Positions 35,537 to 44,644 of a stretch of DNA of 64,000 nt are shown here, piece after piece. Made by a program: the position numbers and the translations under genes. Source of the DNA: SHLQ01 sp964451305 (GTDB taxonomy: Bacteria > Actinomycetota > Acidimicrobiia > Acidimicrobiales > SHLQ01); contig CAYVHV010000011.1 in the NCBI GenBank assembly GCA_964451305.1, positions 1 to 64,000 on the forward strand. The letters are read 5' to 3'. Within the stretch, counting starts at the first letter, position 1; each line of letters opens with the position of its first letter. The notes beneath the pieces were generated by a model, which was not told the origin of the DNA, did no database searches, and saw only the letters and a list, made by a program, of their open reading frames with translations.

Positions 35537-37238
35537 TGCCTACGAGGCAGTGCAAGATCAGCTCATGGGGGGCGTTGGTGCGTCTCCGGGCGTTGCCATA
35601 GGCCCTGTAGTTTCCGTGGTCGTCGAATCGGTTGAACTCACCGATATCGAGAACCCGATCGACGCGATTGGAGCGTCGGCGACGCGGGTGAGTGCCAAGC
35701 TCAAACAACTCTCCGATCAAACCCGTGAAGCTGGCCGAGACGAGGCAGCCGACGTGCTCCAGGCGCAGAGCCTGATGGCCGAGGATCCAATGATCCCCGA
35801 CTCGGTCTCCGAACAGCTCGACGCTGGGCTTGCGCCGGCCGAAGCGTTCGAGACCGCAGCGACCGGACTCGCAGCACTTCTCGCATCACTGCCGGACCCA
35901 TACCTGGCGGCCCGTGCCGCCGACATTGGTGAGGTCATGCAGGCAATTAAGCGCGACCTCGCTGGTGTTGATTCCGAAGGCCTTACGATCACCGAGCCGA
36001 GCATCCTCATCGCTCATGAACTCACCGCAGCCGAAACCGCCGGGCTCGACGCCGACCTCGTTCTTGGTTTTGCGACCGAAACCGGCGGTGCCACGAGTCA
36101 TGTCGCCATCATCGCTCGATCGCTCGGCGTGCCAGCGGTCGTCGGCGTGAAGGACCTGCTCGAAGCTGCACCTACCTTTGCGAGTCTCGACGGCGGTACT
36201 GGCGCATTTGCTGCCGACCCGTCCGATGACGTCAAGGCGGTCTTCGAAGAAGCCGCAGCGGCGCGCGCATCACTTCAACTACGTCTCGACGAAGTGCGTG
36301 GAATCGCCGCAACATTCGGTGACACGGCGATCTCCGTGCCGGCAAATATCGCCGGAGGCGGGGACATTCCAAAAGCGGTCGAAGAACAGTCCGATGGTGT
36401 TGGGCTCTACCGCACCGAGTTCTTGTTCCTCGACGTTCCGAAGCCTCCAACCGAGGAACAGCAGTTCGAGGAGTACAAGCTCGCGGCTGAATCGTGGGAT
36501 CACCCGGTCGTCATCCGCACCTTTGACATCGGTGGTGACAAGCCAGCGGAGTACCTGAACATGGACGAGGAGGAAAACCCATTCCTCGGAATCCGCGGCG
36601 TTCGCATCTACGACATGTTCCCCGAGCTCATCGACGGTCAGATCCGTGCGGCACTTCGAGCATCGGCGTTCGGTGACATCTCGTTGATGATCCCCATGGT
36701 TGCGACCGTCGAGGAATTCCTCAGCGTGAAGCAACGAGTGATCGATCAACGGGCAAAGCTCGACAGTGAGAACATCGAGACCGGCGATATCAAGCTCGGC
36801 GTGATGGTCGAGGTTCCATCGGTAGCGCTCAACGCGCACCGATTCGCCGAGCACGTCGATTTCTTCTCGATCGGCACGAACGATCTCACGCAATACACGA
36901 TGGCCGCTGACCGCATGCTCGGTTCACTCGCTGGTCTCCACGACCCGCTTCACCCATCGGTTGTTCGGCTGTGCGAGATGGTCGCGACAGCAGGCAACGA
37001 GAAAGGCATCCAAACCTCGGTCTGCGGTCTTGCCGCCGAAGATCCGTTGGCAGCGATCATTTTTGCCTCGGTCGGCATCACCAAGTTGTCCGTCTCGGCC
37101 AACTCGGTCAACTTAATCAAGGCGACACTCGCAGCTCAGGACCCATCGATTGCAGAGAAGGTTCGCGACGTTATCGACCGTGCTGAGTCAGCCCAGGAGG
37201 TTCGCCAACAACTCGGGCCGCACGTGGTCAATCCGTGA
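35529..37238 (+). CDS. ptsI: PTS enzyme I (phosphoenolpyruvate-protein phosphotransferase)
   Basis: 569 aa, the usual length. The N-terminus GGVGASPGVAIGPV is followed by the phosphorylated-His motif GGATSHVAIIAR (H191), the PEP-binding domain motif GVGLYRTEFLFL, then IGTNDLTQYTMAADR and the catalytic Cys499 in TSVCGLAAEDP. The last motif is normally CGEMA; its Glu is Leu here. EI takes phosphate from PEP and passes it to HPr. The start has GGAGGGG 7 bases upstream. The stop overlaps the GTG of the regulator gene. Confidence 0.95.
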   Translation: MDNAYEAVQDQLMGGVGASPGVAIGPVVSVVVESVELTDIENPIDAIGASATRVSAKLKQLSDQTREAGRDEAADVLQAQSLMAEDPMIPDSVSEQLDAGLAPAEAFETAATGLAALLASLPDPYLAARAADIGEVMQAIKRDLAGVDSEGLTITEPSILIAHELTAAETAGLDADLVLGFATETGGATSHVAIIARSLGVPAVVGVKDLLEAAPTFASLDGGTGAFAADPSDDVKAVFEEAAAARASLQLRLDEVRGIAATFGDTAISVPANIAGGGDIPKAVEEQSDGVGLYRTEFLFLDVPKPPTEEQQFEEYKLAAESWDHPVVIRTFDIGGDKPAEYLNMDEEENPFLGIRGVRIYDMFPELIDGQIRAALRASAFGDISLMIPMVATVEEFLSVKQRVIDQRAKLDSENIETGDIKLGVMVEVPSVALNAHRFAEHVDFFSIGTNDLTQYTMAADRMLGSLAGLHDPLHPSVVRLCEMVATAGNEKGIQTSVCGLAAEDPLAAIIFASVGITKLSVSANSVNLIKATLAAQDPSIAEKVRDVIDRAESAQEVRQQLGPHVVNP

Positions 37239-38740
37239 GTGCGCCGCTCGACAGCAGAGTTACTCGAATCGTTCGCTGGCTGATCAGCCAGAGCGAACCT
37301 CGTAGTACGTCGGACCTTGCTGTCGATCTGGTCCTCACCGAGCGGGCGGTCCGGTACCGGTTGTCCGCTGCAGAAAACTACTTGGAGTCATTCGGTGCTT
37401 CGTTGGTTCGCCAGCGAGGCACCGGGTTGTTCGTGGAGGTCTCAGACGAGGAGCGTCAAGCAATTCTTGATGATCTTGGCGAGCGCTCGACGACGCCGCG
37501 TGTCTACGCCCCCGATGAGCGCGAGCATCTGCTGCTCGATTCGCTCCTTTGGAACCATCCAGCGACGACCGCACTCGACCGGTTGAACGAAGATCTCGAG
37601 GTATCGAAAACCTCGGCTCGTCGTGATCTCCGGCGGTGCGAGCCGTGGCTCGAACGCATGGGTCTGCCCCTCGTCCGCAAGTCCGGCAAGGGCATTGCGC
37701 TTATCGGCTCAGAACAGCGTGTGCGTCGAGCACTCGTCCAACTTTTCCTCGAGGCCATACCAGCCGATGTACTCGATGAGCTTCTCCACACGCCGTTCAA
37801 AGAAGCGAGCCTCATCCGGGTTCGAGTCCCGGTCGGGCTTCAAGATCGCTTTGCATCGCTGTCGGTCTACGAGTGTGCTCAAGCGGTGAGTTCGCGTCCG
37901 CTGCGCGAGCAACTTGCGGCTGGTAACAGTGAACTTGTCTACACCTTGTACCTCGCCGTAACCGAGGCGCGAGTCTCTCAAGGTCATGCGATCGACCTCG
38001 ATCCAGGGCAGTACCGCTCGCTCATTGAACATCCTGCATTCCAAGCAGTTCGTAAGCTTGCTGATTCGCTTGCGGACATGGGCCGGCCAAAGCTCAGCGA
38101 TGAAGAGGTTGCTGGCCTTACCGAATACCTGCTCGGATTCGATGCGCTCAATCAAGATCCAATGATCAGCAGCAGTGTCGAGACGCTCGTCGATGAGATC
38201 TTGGCAATGGCGACCGACCGGCTACACCAGAGCCTCCTTGGCGACGACTTACTGCGCCGTGGTTTGTCCTCGCACTTCTCACGGCTACTCGTCCGCTTGA
38301 ACTACGGACTTCCCGTGCACAACCCACTGGCCGACGAGGTGGCCGTACGGTATCCCGAAGTCCAAGCCGTTGCTGATGAAGTACGCCCGACGATCGAGGA
38401 TCAGGTCGGGGCTGCGATTAGCGATGACGAACTTGGATTCGTGACGATGTACTTGTCGGGTGCGATGGAACGAGCCAACTTGCGGCCCCGTCGACGGGCC
38501 ATGGTCGTGTGCCCGAGCGGTATGGCGACCGCATGGGTATTGGTGTCACGTTTGCAGGCCGAATTTCCGGAACTTGCACTCGTTCAAGTGCTCTCCGCGT
38601 CCGAATATGAGCAACAAGATACGTCAGATTTCAATATTGTCATATCTACGATTTCGCTCCCTGAAATCGATACTCCGGTCGTCGTTGTGAGCCCATTGTT
38701 GTCCTCTTCGGACGTTCAGGCGCTCGCCGCAGTGCTCTAG
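37235..38740 (+). CDS. PRD-containing transcriptional activator (MtlR/LicR-like)
   Basis: 501 aa from GTG 37235 (GTGA overlap with ptsI). Domains in order: two N-terminal HTH units (SDLAVDLVLTERAVRYRL; ALDRLNEDLEVSKTSARRDLRR), PRD1 about 190-295, PRD2 about 300-410, and a gat/mtl-like EIIB domain with P-loop VVCPSGMATAWV (Cys426). No EIIA-like domain follows, so it is shorter than Bacillus MtlR (about 690 aa). PRD2 keeps SHFSRLLVRL, but the usual second His (LHF) is Tyr in DDELGFVTMYL. It probably activates the mtl genes according to PTS phosphorylation, binding the repeats at 38761-38798. Confidence 0.85.
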   Translation: MSAPLDSRVTRIVRWLISQSEPRSTSDLAVDLVLTERAVRYRLSAAENYLESFGASLVRQRGTGLFVEVSDEERQAILDDLGERSTTPRVYAPDEREHLLLDSLLWNHPATTALDRLNEDLEVSKTSARRDLRRCEPWLERMGLPLVRKSGKGIALIGSEQRVRRALVQLFLEAIPADVLDELLHTPFKEASLIRVRVPVGLQDRFASLSVYECAQAVSSRPLREQLAAGNSELVYTLYLAVTEARVSQGHAIDLDPGQYRSLIEHPAFQAVRKLADSLADMGRPKLSDEEVAGLTEYLLGFDALNQDPMISSSVETLVDEILAMATDRLHQSLLGDDLLRRGLSSHFSRLLVRLNYGLPVHNPLADEVAVRYPEVQAVADEVRPTIEDQVGAAISDDELGFVTMYLSGAMERANLRPRRRAMVVCPSGMATAWVLVSRLQAEFPELALVQVLSASEYEQQDTSDFNIVISTISLPEIDTPVVVVSPLLSSSDVQALAAVL

Positions 38741-38743
38741 TTT

Positions 38744-38759
38744 CGTTGATTTTTCAACG
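38744..38759 (+). terminator. Small hairpin after the regulator gene
   Basis: CGTTGA-TTTT-TCAACG is a perfect 6-bp stem starting 4 bases after the TAG of the regulator gene. It is AT-rich with no clear U-run, so it is either a weak terminator for the upstream PTS operon or part of the IIC control region. Confidence 0.35.
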
Positions 38760-38799
38760 TATAAAGACCGCATAAAGAGACATAAAGGCGGCATAAAAG
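38760..38799 (+). promoter_or_regulatory. Helically phased ATAAAG direct-repeat array upstream of mannitol IIC
   Basis: Four copies of ATAAAG/ATAAAA begin at 38761, 38772, 38782 and 38793, spaced 11, 10 and 11 bases apart, three of them preceded by C (CATAAAG). An average of 10.7 bp places all copies on one face of the helix, as expected for cooperative binding of an activator or for bent DNA. The array lies 146-178 bases before the IIC start and directly after the PRD regulator gene. A GGGGT/ACCCC hairpin at about 38816-38834 follows it. Confidence 0.55.
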
Positions 38800-38938
38800 T
38801 TCCTAGACGGTCAACGGGGGTCACGTCAACCCCTACGGCGTTGCAACTTGTCGGATAACGATATTGCCCTTATGCGAGTGGCGACCGTCACACGAAACGC
38901 GTCTACTATGGCCCTCTACTCAAAAGGAGGGACACACT

Positions 38939-40114
38939 ATGCAAGAAAAACTTCAGCGGTTTGGTGGTTACTTAGCCGCAATGGTGATCCCAAACATCGG
39001 GGCATTCATTGCCTGGGGTTTGATCACCGCACTCGTCATCCCAACCGGCTGGCTTGCCCGTCTCGGTTTCGGAGGCGGTACCGAAGGTGAGATCTGGGGC
39101 GAGGTCACCGGCGCCCTAGTCGGCCCAATGATCACGTATCTGCTTCCATTGCTGATCGCCTACACAGGCGGCAAGATGCTCCACGGTCACCGTGGTGGCG
39201 TTATGGGCGCAATTGCGGTCATGGGCGCAATCGGTGCTGAAGGATCGTTCACCGCAGATGATGGCACCGTCCTCACTACGCAGGTGCCACAGTTCCTCGG
39301 CGCAATGATCATCGGTCCACTTTCTGGTTGGACAATGAAGAAGATTGACGAATTCCTCGAGCCACGCACACCAGCTGGGTTCGAGATGCTCTTCAATAAC
39401 TTCTCGCAAGGTATCGGTGGCGTTGGCCTCGTATTCCTGTCCTTCTGGATCATCGGTCCAGTTTCAGCGTTCATCGCACGAATCTTTGGTGATCTCGTGA
39501 CGGGTATCTCCGATGCAGGCCTCCTGCCTCTCGCTGACATCCCGATCGAAGTTGCAAAGGTTCTCTTCTTGAACAACGCAATCAACCACGGTGTGCTCAC
39601 GCCGCTCGGTGCAACCGACGTTGCGGAACAAGGTCGCTCGATCTTCTTCCTCCTCGAGACCAACCCTGGACCAGGCCTCGGCCTCCTCGGTGCGTACTGG
39701 TTCGCCGGTACCGGCCTCGCCAAGCTGTCGGCTCCTGGCGCAATGGTGATCCACTTCATTGGTGGCATCCACGAGGTGTACTTCCCGTACATCCTCATGA
39801 ACCCAGTCATGATCGGTGCAATGTGGGCAGGCGGCATCAGCGCCGACCTCGTCTTCGTCGCAACCGATGCAGGCCTCGTCTCATCGCCAAGTCCTGGTTC
39901 GATCATTGCGTACCTTGCGCTCCTCCCAGCTGAGGGCGGCGCAGTATTCGGTGTCTTTGCCGGTGTGGCTGTTGGTGCGGTGCTCTCGTTCGTTGTTGGC
40001 TCCGGTCTCCTCAAGCTCTTCCCAGTGAAGGATATGACGGACAACGAAGCCGACCTCGTCGGTGGCGGCGTCAACGATGCAATGCCAGATATCCCAGGCG
40101 TCGCAACCGCCTAA
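38939..40114 (+). CDS. mtlA: PTS mannitol-type EIIC permease
   Basis: 391 aa from ATG 38939 with AAGGAGG 8 bases upstream; the longer frame to 38864 is not used. Very close to the C domain of MtlA: QRFGGYLAAMVIPNIGAFIAW, GPMITYLLPLLIAYTGGKM, SGFEMLFNNF-type segment (AGFEMLFNNFSQGIGG), VLFLNNAINHGVLTPLG and FIGGIHEVYFPYILMNP. About eight TM helices. It transports mannitol while the B subunit phosphorylates it. Unlike E. coli MtlA, the A and B domains are separate genes downstream. Two hairpins separate it from IIB. Confidence 0.92.
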   Translation: MQEKLQRFGGYLAAMVIPNIGAFIAWGLITALVIPTGWLARLGFGGGTEGEIWGEVTGALVGPMITYLLPLLIAYTGGKMLHGHRGGVMGAIAVMGAIGAEGSFTADDGTVLTTQVPQFLGAMIIGPLSGWTMKKIDEFLEPRTPAGFEMLFNNFSQGIGGVGLVFLSFWIIGPVSAFIARIFGDLVTGISDAGLLPLADIPIEVAKVLFLNNAINHGVLTPLGATDVAEQGRSIFFLLETNPGPGLGLLGAYWFAGTGLAKLSAPGAMVIHFIGGIHEVYFPYILMNPVMIGAMWAGGISADLVFVATDAGLVSSPSPGSIIAYLALLPAEGGAVFGVFAGVAVGAVLSFVVGSGLLKLFPVKDMTDNEADLVGGGVNDAMPDIPGVATA

Positions 40115-40141
40115 TTTGTTAGTCAAGCAATAAGCACTTCA

Positions 40142-40213
40142 GATCGGGTCGGTAGCGGGCAGCTCAGCTGCTCGCACCGGCCCGATCGTTGTTTCTGGGG
40201 TCACCGAGACCCC
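40142..40213 (+). terminator. Strong intercistronic hairpin pair between IIC and IIB
   Basis: A long inverted repeat runs from GATCGGG (40142) to CCCGATC (40187) with inner arms CGGT / ACCG and GCAGCT / AGCTGC, followed by GTTGTTT. A second stem, GGGGTC-ACCGA-GACCCC, spans 40197-40213. A third small stem GCCGAG/CTCGGC lies at 40261-40283. The first has terminator shape and could reduce readthrough from IIC into IIB, or protect the IIC message end. Confidence 0.6.
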
Positions 40214-40331
40214 GGCGGGAATACGTGAACGAGAAAATCCGTTTGCGGTAACGCTCTTACGCCGAGTCCCTTTTTCCCTCGGCTCAAATATCGACTAAGC
40301 AATTCACAAGACGAACACAGGAGGAATGCAG

Positions 40332-40660
40332 ATGAGCGACATGGTTGTAAAGAAGGCAGACGAGGTGAAGCTCATTGTCTTCGCTTGTGAAGCAGGCATG
40401 GGAAGTAGCCTCATGGGCGCAAACCAGCTGAAGAAGATGGTCAAGAAGGCGAAGCTCGATATCGAGGTCATCCACTCGCCGGTCGGTCAGGTGCCTGAGC
40501 ACGCCGACGTCATCGTGACCCACAAGTCACTATCCACCCAGGCCAAGAACAACTTCCCGAACGCGGCGATTATCCCGTTCATGATGTTCTTTGGCGATCC
40601 AGCAGTGAAGGGTCTCGTCGAGACGCTCAAGGCTGGTAACGACGTAGAGTCGGCGCTGTA

Positions 40661-40661
<1 letters not shown>
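40332..40661 (+). CDS. PTS mannitol-type EIIB
   Basis: 109 aa from ATG 40332, 7 bases after AGGAGG (an earlier ATG at 40326 is too close). The P-loop IVFACEAGMGSSLMGA carries the phosphocysteine Cys19, as in MtlA B domains. ADVIVTHKSL and PFMMFFGDPAVKGL complete the small Rossmann-like domain. It passes phosphate from IIA to mannitol bound in IIC. Its TAA overlaps the start of the IIA-HPr gene by one base (TAATG). Confidence 0.92.
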
Positions 40662-41409
<748 letters not shown>

Positions 41410-41410
<1 letters not shown>

Positions 41411-41712
41411 TGGCACGAATGAACCGTGAAGAGCTACTGGCTGCTGCGGCGGAAAACATGTCCGCACAACCCGACCCGAGCGGCAAGGCCGATCTCGTAA
41501 GCGAGAAGGGTGCGATCATCGCCGCTGGCGAAGCTGGTGAGATGAAGAACGCCTTCAAGCGGATCAAGAAGGTTGAAGGATACCGCTGGGTCATCATCAA
41601 CCGAGAAGATCTCTTCGCAGCGAACAGCCTGTCAATTGGATCCAAGGCCGGAATCATCACCCCAGATGGAACCGTCCTGAAGAACGCTGACATCCCCCGC
41701 AAGAAGCCGTAA
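41410..41712 (+). CDS. Unknown 100-aa protein, last gene of the PTS locus
   Basis: 100 aa, soluble, starting MARMNREELLAAAAENMSAQ and containing LVSEKGAIIAAGEAGEMKNAFKRIKKVEGYRWVIIN. No family is recognised. The C-terminal half looks like a small alpha/beta fold (YRWVIINREDLFAA, SKAGIITPDGTVLKN). It starts on the last base of the IIA-HPr stop (TAATG), so it is translationally coupled and very likely functions with the PTS, perhaps as a regulator or adaptor. That is inference from position alone. Confidence 0.75.
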
Positions 41713-41811
41713 GCGTCTTCAACTCTCACACGCTCGCCGTCCACGGCGATGAGCCCATTGTGGGCGTCGTGTGGGACCGCAAACCTGAAGTATCGGATCT
41801 CGCCGGTGGTC

Positions 41812-43304
41812 TTAGATGGCTGCCGGCGAGTCCGCGAACGGGATGATCAACTGTGGCGAGCCACCGTTGAGGTTGAGGGACCAAATGTCCCAGGCTGGTT
41901 GTGATTCTGTTCCTTCGGCTTCGTTTGGAAGGCCGTAGATGATCGTGGAGTCGTCGAGAAACTCGACCTGGTCTTCTACGGTTCGAGCCTCCGGAAGGTC
42001 TCGGCGTGCACCGGTTGCGGTGTCGATCGCAACGAGCTGGAAGAAGTCTCCGTCTCGTCTCTCCTTGACGACCAGTGTCGAGCCATCGGGTGAAACCTCG
42101 GGGCAGGTCGCGTTCTCGTGAACGACCTGAAGTCGTGCGTTCTCGATCGAGCCTTGGACGATCGAGGTCTCTTCACCAATGCCGATCGTCGCATAGAACG
42201 TTTCGTTGTCGACGAAGGTGACTCCCCAGAAGTTGCGGGTCTCGTCGGTAATAAGTTGGTTGTCGATGCCAAAGGTTGAGAACTGCGTTTCCAGGTTTGC
42301 GCCGATGCCACGCTCGACCTCGATGAGTTGTGTAGTCGTCGCGAACTCGCCAACGGCGAGGTAGCTGTGTCCGACGGCAAAGCCGGTCCATGCGACGATT
42401 TCGCCGTCGGGTGATGCCGCAGCTCGGCTGGGGAGGTTGATACCGAAGCGGAGGCTGGGGTTGAGGTCGGGTCCGATGATGAGCCCACGACCAGATCCAC
42501 CCAGACCACTCGTGTCGTCGAGGCAGATGCCGCCGTTCTCGTTGAGATCGAGGCGGACGCACTCGAGGGCTGTGGATTGACGGTTGCCCTGCCGATCGAT
42601 GTATCCCACCGTGCCGTAGTCGTCGCCGGGTGTCCGGTTGACGAAAGCAATGCCGATGTCAGCGGGGTTGACGTTCGGGAAGGCAGATTGAGTTTCATCG
42701 AATTCTGCTTCGGTCGAAGCCTCCGGGTCGGGTCCTACACCGGGTGATCCGTCGGCTAGTGGGTCGCTGTCGATACGAGGTTCTTCGTCGGCTAACGGAA
42801 GGGTTGACGGCGTCGTTGCGGGAGTGGTTTCGGGCGTTGATTCTGGCGCTATCGGTGTCGAGTCGAACGCTTCGATCTGCGCTGCAGCACGATCTTCGGC
42901 GGCAGCGGTTTCATCACTACTGCTTAGGAGCGTGCCGACAAAGTAGACCGAGGCGCCGACCATGATGAGAAGCGCAAACGCGAGCAAGGCAAACGAGAGA
43001 TCATCGTTCGACTCGTCGTCGCTCGATTCCTCGACCATNNNNNNNNNNNNNNNNNNNNNNNNNNNNNNNNNNNNNNNNNNNNNNNNNNNNNNNNNNNNNN
43101 NNNNNNNNNNNNNNNNNNNNNNNNNNNNNNNNNNNNNNGCAAGGCAAACGAGAGATCATCGTTCGACTCGTCGTCGCTCGATTCCTCGACCATTTCATCG
43201 TCGATCGACTCGTCGTCAATCGATTCCTCGACCATCTCGTCGTCGGCGATTCCGGCGGGGTCGAGATTTTCGGAACTATCGGAAGTGTCGGAGCTGTTAC
43301 TCAT
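41812..43304 (-). CDS. Membrane-anchored acidic-repeat protein with beta-propeller-like C-terminus (interrupted by assembly gap)
   Basis: The start is ATG 43304 (TGATG overlap with the MFS gene), and the frame is broken only by the gap at 43039-43138. The N-terminus is acidic and repetitive (DDEMVEES-x-DDES-x-DD units), followed by one TM helix (LLAFALLIMVGASVYFVGTLL) and a Ser/Thr/Pro/Glu-rich linker. A beta-rich outer domain of about 270 residues follows, with TolB-like blades (EIVAWTGFAVGHSYLAVGE, CPEVSPDGSTLVVKERRDGDFFQLVAIDTATG). Without the duplicated 55 bases the true protein is near 440-445 aa. The function is unknown. Confidence 0.75.
42984..43192. other. Assembly gap flanked by an identical 55-bp copy
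   Basis: A 100-N gap (43039-43138) is flanked on the left (42984-43038) and right (43139-43193) by the same 55 bases, starting GCAAGGCAAACGAGAG and ending CTCGACCAT. This is how two contigs sharing one k-mer of 55 look when a scaffolder joins them without merging. Collapsing the copies restores one open frame. The repeat-coding region (MVEES/DDES units) likely caused the break, so its copy number is uncertain. Confidence 0.85.
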
Positions 43305-44593
43305 CACTCTGTTTCGGTTGGAGTTTCCCGAAGGACTGCAAAGATGCCGACGATGCCCACGGTGAGGACCAAACCTCCGAGCATGACGGTTAATGCACTA
43401 TCGACCGATACCCGGTCCCAAATGAGTCCAAAGACAAAAGCTGAAACAGTTCTTGCGAAAGCTTCAAGCGTGCTGAGTGTTGCCAAACCGGCGCTGCGAT
43501 GTTCTCGTGGGATGACACCGGCTGCCAGAGCTGGCAGGACGCCATCGGTCGCGCCGTAGAACAGTCCGAGTAGGACCAGGACTCCAATGATTGCCGGCAC
43601 CGACGTTGGTTGGAACAGAAGCGACAGCAACACGAGTGCAAGAGCGACCTGGCCGAGGACCCACACCCGTGCCCTACCGATCCGGTCGGCGAGCTTGCCG
43701 AGGGGTGTTGCGGTGATCAAGAAGCCGACCGCGGTGCCCACGAACAAAAGCGGAAACCACTGGGCGCCGAAGCCGCCGATGCCGATTTCCGTCGACTGGC
43801 GGGCCGCTTCGAATATCACGAGGTAGATGAACGCGTCACCGATCATGAAGCTACCGAAGGCCATGCCGAGCCCGGTGATTCGACGGAAGCCACGGTTCTC
43901 AAACAGGGACCGAAAGATCGCTCGGGTGGGTGCGCCCTCGGTCGTCGTATTCGCAACTGCGGCCTTGTACTTCGGGTTGCGAGCCCACGTGATGATCACG
44001 GCGAGGCCGAGGAAGCCGAACGCCACGCTGAAAGCGAATACTGCGCTGAACCGTTCGGGAAGGGCCAACAGGATGCCGAATGCAATCAGCGGCCCGATCA
44101 TGGCGCCGGTGGCGTCCATCGTGCGGTGGAAGCCAAATGCCGTACCCCAGGATTTCTCCGGCGTTGCCAGGGAAATCATGGCGTCGCGTGGACCCGTGCG
44201 AAGACCCTTGCCGAGACGGTCGATCAGCAAGAATGGTACGACGGGCAGTGAGGCCAAGGTCGCGGCGAGCAAGCCGACTCGGCTCGCCGTTGAAATGCCG
44301 TAGCCGGTCGCTGCGGTCTGCTTGGGCTTTTTGGTGCGGTCCGCAATGGTGCCGCCGAGGATGCGCAACAGCGCGTTCGCGATCTCGAATGCGCCCTGAA
44401 ATGCACCGAAGAGAAATGGTGAGAATCCGAGCTGAGAGGTAAGAAAGAGCGGAACGACGGCCGCGACCATTTCGGAGCTGATGTCGGTGAAGAAACTTGT
44501 GAAGGCGAGCGCGACGACAGTGCGGTTCAACGCGCCTGTTTTTGAACGCTTCCCAGCGCTCTTTTCTGGGCGTGTGCCCAAGCCGGTATACAC
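43304..44593 (-). CDS. MFS transporter
   Basis: 429 aa from GTG 44593 with GGAG 7-10 bases upstream; the open frame to 44953 runs over dnaX and is not used. Twelve TM helices. LNRTVVALAFTSFFTDISSEMVAAVVPLFL and DRLGKGLRTGPRDAMIS are hallmarks of a drug/metabolite MFS group seen next to many actinobacterial and proteobacterial genes. GKLADRIGRARVWVLGQ is the MFS loop motif of the second half. The substrate is unknown. It is coupled to the following acidic-repeat gene and divergent from dnaX, 51 bases apart. Confidence 0.87.
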   Translation of the reverse strand: MYTGLGTRPEKSAGKRSKTGALNRTVVALAFTSFFTDISSEMVAAVVPLFLTSQLGFSPFLFGAFQGAFEIANALLRILGGTIADRTKKPKQTAATGYGISTASRVGLLAATLASLPVVPFLLIDRLGKGLRTGPRDAMISLATPEKSWGTAFGFHRTMDATGAMIGPLIAFGILLALPERFSAVFAFSVAFGFLGLAVIITWARNPKYKAAVANTTTEGAPTRAIFRSLFENRGFRRITGLGMAFGSFMIGDAFIYLVIFEAARQSTEIGIGGFGAQWFPLLFVGTAVGFLITATPLGKLADRIGRARVWVLGQVALALVLLSLLFQPTSVPAIIGVLVLLGLFYGATDGVLPALAAGVIPREHRSAGLATLSTLEAFARTVSAFVFGLIWDRVSVDSALTVMLGGLVLTVGIVGIFAVLRETPTETE

Positions 44594-44644
44594 GTTGTCT
44601 CCATCGGCACGAGACCCTGCAAACTTCAGGGGTAGAGTCGACCC

